A DNA stretch of 7,683 nt from positions 1 through 7,683 of the forward strand of contig DAOVBS010000022.1 of the NCBI GenBank assembly GCA_030670425.1, in the 5' to 3' direction. Origin of the DNA: Chloroflexota bacterium (GTDB lineage Bacteria > Chloroflexota > Dehalococcoidia > GIF9 > AB-539-J10). Both the position numbers and the translations under genes were made by a program. How positions within the stretch are numbered: the stretch's first letter is position 1; each line of letters begins with the position of its first letter. Of this stretch, positions 5,648-7,683 are shown piece after piece. Below the pieces are notes generated by a model that worked only from the letters and a program-made list of their open reading frames with translations, was not told where the DNA came from and searched no databases.

Positions 5648-6841
5648 ATGAAGGTGCTGATTAGCAAGGAACTCCTGACGCGGATCTATGACGCTGCCTA
5701 TATGCAAAGGTGGAACGACCAGATACGCCCCGTCGAGCTCACTGAGCTCGATAAGCAAGCTCACAAGATGATAATTGCGTACATGCTCGGCAAGTTCGAA
5801 GAGGACAACAAAGACTTCAGATGGATAGACATTATCGAAGGTGGCCTGTTCGAGTTCCTGCAACGCCTTGTCATCACTGACCTGAAGCCACAAGTGTTCT
5901 ACAAGATAAAGGAGGACAGAACGAAATACAGGCAACTGAATGACTGGGTGTACAGACAATTGAATGACATTATAGCTCCCCTTGGGAGTGACTTCTGCAC
6001 CAGATTTAAGGACCATTTCCTGAGCAACGGCAATACGGTGAATAAGCGGATCTTGAGTGCAGCCCACTTCTATGCCACCAAATGGGAGTTCGATATCATT
6101 GAACGCGCCAATCCCGGGGGCTATGAAATAGCGAAAATAGGCATGACCCTCCAGGCTGAACAAGGGAAATACTGTGACGTCAAAGGAATAAGAGAGTTGG
6201 CCTTGCATTCCAATCTGAGGAGTTTCATTGACCTCTGCGGGCTACTCAGGTTCCAGCTCAGATGGAGCCACGTGCATAGAGTCCCCAAGACATCTGTCCT
6301 CGGCCATATGTTGATTGTGGCCATGTTGTCATATCTGTTCTCACTGCAGGTAGCGGCCTGCGAAAGAAGGCGTGCAAACAATTACTTCACAGGGTTGTTC
6401 CATGACCTGCCGGAAGTACTCACCAGGGATATCATATCCCCCGTGAAACACTCCATAAGGGGATTGAGCAATCTGATAAAGAGATACGAGAAGGAGCAAA
6501 TGGAGGAAAAGGTATACCCTCTTGTCCCTAAGGGCTGGTATTCAGAAATGAGGATGTTCACAGAAGACGAATTCAAGAGCGTAGTAACCATAGATGGTCG
6601 GGTAGAGCACATGACCTCTGGCGAGATCAGCCGTAAGTTCAACAGGGATGACTTCAATCCGAGAGACGGGGGACTGGTCAAGGCAGTAGATGACCTTGCC
6701 GCATTCCTCGAAGCCTACCTGGCAAAGGAAAACGGTATTGCCTGCAAGGAGCTCAGGCAAGCTGAAGGAGATATCAAGAGGCGATATGGGCGAAAGGCTG
6801 TTGCGGGAATAGACTTCGCAGAAGTCTATTCCCGATTCTAG
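5648..6841 (+). CDS. YfbR-like HD-domain phosphohydrolase with long N-terminal region
   Basis: A 397-residue protein whose middle part matches the HD_3/YfbR (5'-deoxynucleotidase) pattern. R205-W206 is followed by H220 fifteen residues after the arginine. H252-D253, E256 and D261 come next in the spacing I recall for E. coli YfbR (R18, H33, H68-D69, E72, D77). D348 or D349 is the likely last metal aspartate. So the metal-dependent phosphohydrolase site looks intact; nucleotide monophosphates are the plausible but unproven substrate class. Residues 1-195 are soluble, rich in charged and aromatic residues, and match no domain I recognise. An insertion of about 60 residues (270-330) separates the HD core from the last aspartate. 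I start at 5648 rather than 5633 because the TATAAT box overlaps the earlier ATG. The last codons form a 14-bp hairpin. It stands alone on its strand. Confidence 0.87.
   Translation: MKVLISKELLTRIYDAAYMQRWNDQIRPVELTELDKQAHKMIIAYMLGKFEEDNKDFRWIDIIEGGLFEFLQRLVITDLKPQVFYKIKEDRTKYRQLNDWVYRQLNDIIAPLGSDFCTRFKDHFLSNGNTVNKRILSAAHFYATKWEFDIIERANPGGYEIAKIGMTLQAEQGKYCDVKGIRELALHSNLRSFIDLCGLLRFQLRWSHVHRVPKTSVLGHMLIVAMLSYLFSLQVAACERRRANNYFTGLFHDLPEVLTRDIISPVKHSIRGLSNLIKRYEKEQMEEKVYPLVPKGWYSEMRMFTEDEFKSVVTIDGRVEHMTSGEISRKFNRDDFNPRDGGLVKAVDDLAAFLEAYLAKENGIACKELRQAEGDIKRRYGRKAVAGIDFAEVYSRF
6804..6834 (+). repeat. Perfect 14-bp hairpin inside the end of the HD gene
   Basis: CGGGAATAGACTTC (6804-6817) and GAAGTCTATTCCCG (6821-6834) are exact inverted copies around a GCA loop. 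The structure ends four bases before the stop codon and encodes the end of the protein (GIDFAEVYS). No T-tract follows. It could mark the mRNA 3' end or protect it from decay. Confidence 0.6.
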
Positions 6842-6967
6842 CTACTGTTGGGACGATCCTGTGACGACGGGAAGAGTTGTCATCTGCCATTTGGACAGGG
6901 CGCATCGCTCGTCCCAGGGGCCATGCCCGGCCACCGCTAGAGAAAGGACTGCATCAGGAAGAAGACA

Positions 6968-7162
6968 GTGAAAGCCGTTTTTCATCCAGATAACGGAGAG
7001 GAAGAAGAGGTGGATATACTGGACATCTTTGTCGACAAGGATGGAGCTCCCAAAGTACTCTTTTTGGGACCAGACGATACAATCGCCAGCGCACCGACCA
7101 ACCGTTTCACGAACTTCGAAAACGAGGGCCACACACAGAACTGGGACAGACAACATACGTGA
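6968..7162 (+). CDS. Small acidic protein of unknown function
   Basis: A 64-residue frame from the GTG at 6968 to TGA at 7160-7162. An AGGA at 6956-6959 lies eight bases before the start. The protein opens MKAVFHPDNGEEEEVDILDI and continues FVDKDGAPKVLFLGPDD. The alternating hydrophobic and charged residues suggest a small beta-rich fold, and the second half is polar. I recognise no family, and there are no cysteines, membrane segments or signal peptide. Coding is supported by the ribosome site and the protein-like composition. Against it stand its short length and an overlapping frame at 7029-7271, which has no SD that I see. The 6842-6967 interval before it has an 8-bp inverted repeat (TGGGACGA 6849-6856, TCGTCCCA 6909-6916) and nothing else I can support. 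Confidence 0.6.
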   Translation: MKAVFHPDNGEEEEVDILDIFVDKDGAPKVLFLGPDDTIASAPTNRFTNFENEGHTQNWDRQHT

Positions 7163-7257
7163 ACGCCCTGTGTTCCCTGCTGAGCCTACCGTGGTTCGAC
7201 AGGATGGGACAGGCTTCTCCAATGTATCTCAGCGTCGTGGCCAGAATTCACTGATTG

Positions 7258-7273
7258 CGCTATTCAGATAGCG
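7258..7273. promoter_or_regulatory. Dyad just upstream of the redox-protein promoter
   Basis: CGCTAT (7258-7263) and ATAGCG (7268-7273) flank TCAG, an exact 6-bp dyad. It ends one base before the extended -10 at 7275, so it covers the place where a -35 would sit. That is a natural location for a regulator site. No T-tract follows, so a terminator is unlikely. Confidence 0.35.
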
Positions 7274-7274
7274 G

Positions 7275-7283
7275 TGCTAAAGT
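7275..7283 (+). promoter_or_regulatory. Extended -10 of the C_GCAxxG_C_C gene
   Basis: TGCTAAAGT, the fifth TGCTA-type box of the window. Transcription from about 7290 gives a leader of some 28 bases that contains the strong SD AAGGAGG (7304-7310) before the GTG at 7318. Confidence 0.45.
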
Positions 7284-7317
7284 TTCGGACAATAACAAGC
7301 GTCAAGGAGGAAGACCA

Positions 7318-7683
7318 GTGTTAGCCAAGAACAAAGAAGAGGCAATGCAGCAAGCCTACGAATTAGCCCACGAGTGCGAGTATGTCCACCATGGGTGCAG
7401 CCAGTGCGTCATCCTGGCTCTTCAGGATGTATTTGACCTCAGAGACGACAGTGTGTTCAAGGCCGCTAGCGGTGTTTCCGGCGGAATCGGCCAGATGCAT
7501 GACACCTGTGGTGCTCTACTAGGAGCAAGCCTGGTGTTGGGTCAGATATATGGCAGGAGCCGCGATGAAATAGCAGTCCTCGAGAGACTGATGGATTCCA
7601 TGCTCCCGGTGGGCAAGCTGTACAAGTGGTTCGAAAAGGAATACGGTGGGGTGAAGTGCAGAGAGGTCCGTGCTAAAACCTTA
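7318..7683 (+). CDS. C_GCAxxG_C_C family redox protein, 3' end outside window
   Basis: The visible 122 residues belong to the C_GCAxxG_C_C family (PF09719), small proteins with conserved cysteines thought to be redox-active or metal-binding. C20, C27 and C30 appear in HECEYVHHGCSQCV. The signature glycine-rich helix is SGGIGQMHDTCGALLGA (54-70), with C64. The late cysteine C114 occurs in GGVKCREV. The family pattern is otherwise complete, so little of the protein is probably missing. The start is the GTG at 7318, with AAGGAGG (7304-7310) seven bases before it; the next codon TTA cannot initiate. No electron-transfer partner is visible upstream. A dyad at 7258-7273 next to its extended -10 suggests regulation. 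The frame remains open at the window edge. Confidence 0.9.
   Translation, partial: MLAKNKEEAMQQAYELAHECEYVHHGCSQCVILALQDVFDLRDDSVFKAASGVSGGIGQMHDTCGALLGASLVLGQIYGRSRDEIAVLERLMDSMLPVGKLYKWFEKEYGGVKCREVRAKTL

Noticed and set aside
5579..6208. 209-codon minus-strand frame opposite the HD gene
   Set aside because: It mirrors the first half of the HD coding region. It lacks motifs, while the + frame has a conserved active-site set and a promoter.
4529..6841. Defence system made of the MBL and HD enzymes
   Set aside because: They are divergent, have separate promoters and lack typical partners such as a sensor, cyclase or effector.
1..7683. CRISPR array, tRNA, rRNA, insertion sequence or prophage
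   Set aside because: Reading both strands I saw no regularly spaced repeats, no cloverleaf or CCA end, no transposase and no phage genes.

Overview
The window looks like an ordinary bacterial chromosome segment from an uncultured lineage, most likely Chloroflexota (Dehalococcoidia-like). That placement is an inference from the families present: a two-domain CxxC zinc-ribbon protein, a DRG-like TGS GTPase, a C_GCAxxG_C_C redox protein and a COG1237-type metallo-beta-lactamase (MBL) fold protein. I see no phage, transposon, CRISPR, tRNA or rRNA. Genes are short transcription units on both strands.

Layout. 1-363 (-): 5' part of an MBL-fold hydrolase, broken by a one-base frameshift near 240 and lacking one metal ligand. 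471-1061 (+): VTT/DedA-type membrane protein. 1062-2105 (-): radical SAM protein, abutting the VTT gene tail to tail with no spacer. 2198-2857 and 2861-3841 (+): a two-gene unit of a short zinc-finger-less DnaJ and a TGS GTPase. 3842-4030: an information-rich intergenic region with a promoter, a palindrome, direct repeats, a terminator-like hairpin and a stem that covers the start of the next gene. 4031-4330 (+): zinc-ribbon protein, followed by a perfect hairpin. 4529-5437 (-): intact MBL-fold hydrolase. 5648-6841 (+): HD-domain phosphohydrolase of YfbR type with a large unknown N-terminal region. 6968-7162 (+): small acidic protein of unknown function. 7318-7683 (+): C_GCAxxG_C_C redox protein, open at the window edge.

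The most general signal is regulatory. Extended -10 boxes of the form TGCTAnAnT, mostly without a recognisable -35, sit in front of five genes, with variants in front of two more. For four genes (VTT, radical SAM, dnaJ, HD) the box ends only 6-9 bases before the start codon. Their mRNAs should therefore be leaderless or nearly so, and this moves three of the start codons downstream of the longest reading frame. The intact MBL gene, the zinc-ribbon gene and the C_GCAxxG gene instead have leaders with strong Shine-Dalgarno (SD) sequences. The zinc-ribbon leader can fold so that the end of its SD and its start codon lie in a 10-bp stem.

Functionally, the DnaJ-GTPase pair suggests a protein-folding or ribosome-associated role. 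The other genes appear to be independent housekeeping or accessory units. I do not see a multi-gene novel system; the best candidates for new biology are the zinc-ribbon leader, the leaderless promoter grammar and the N-terminal region of the HD protein.
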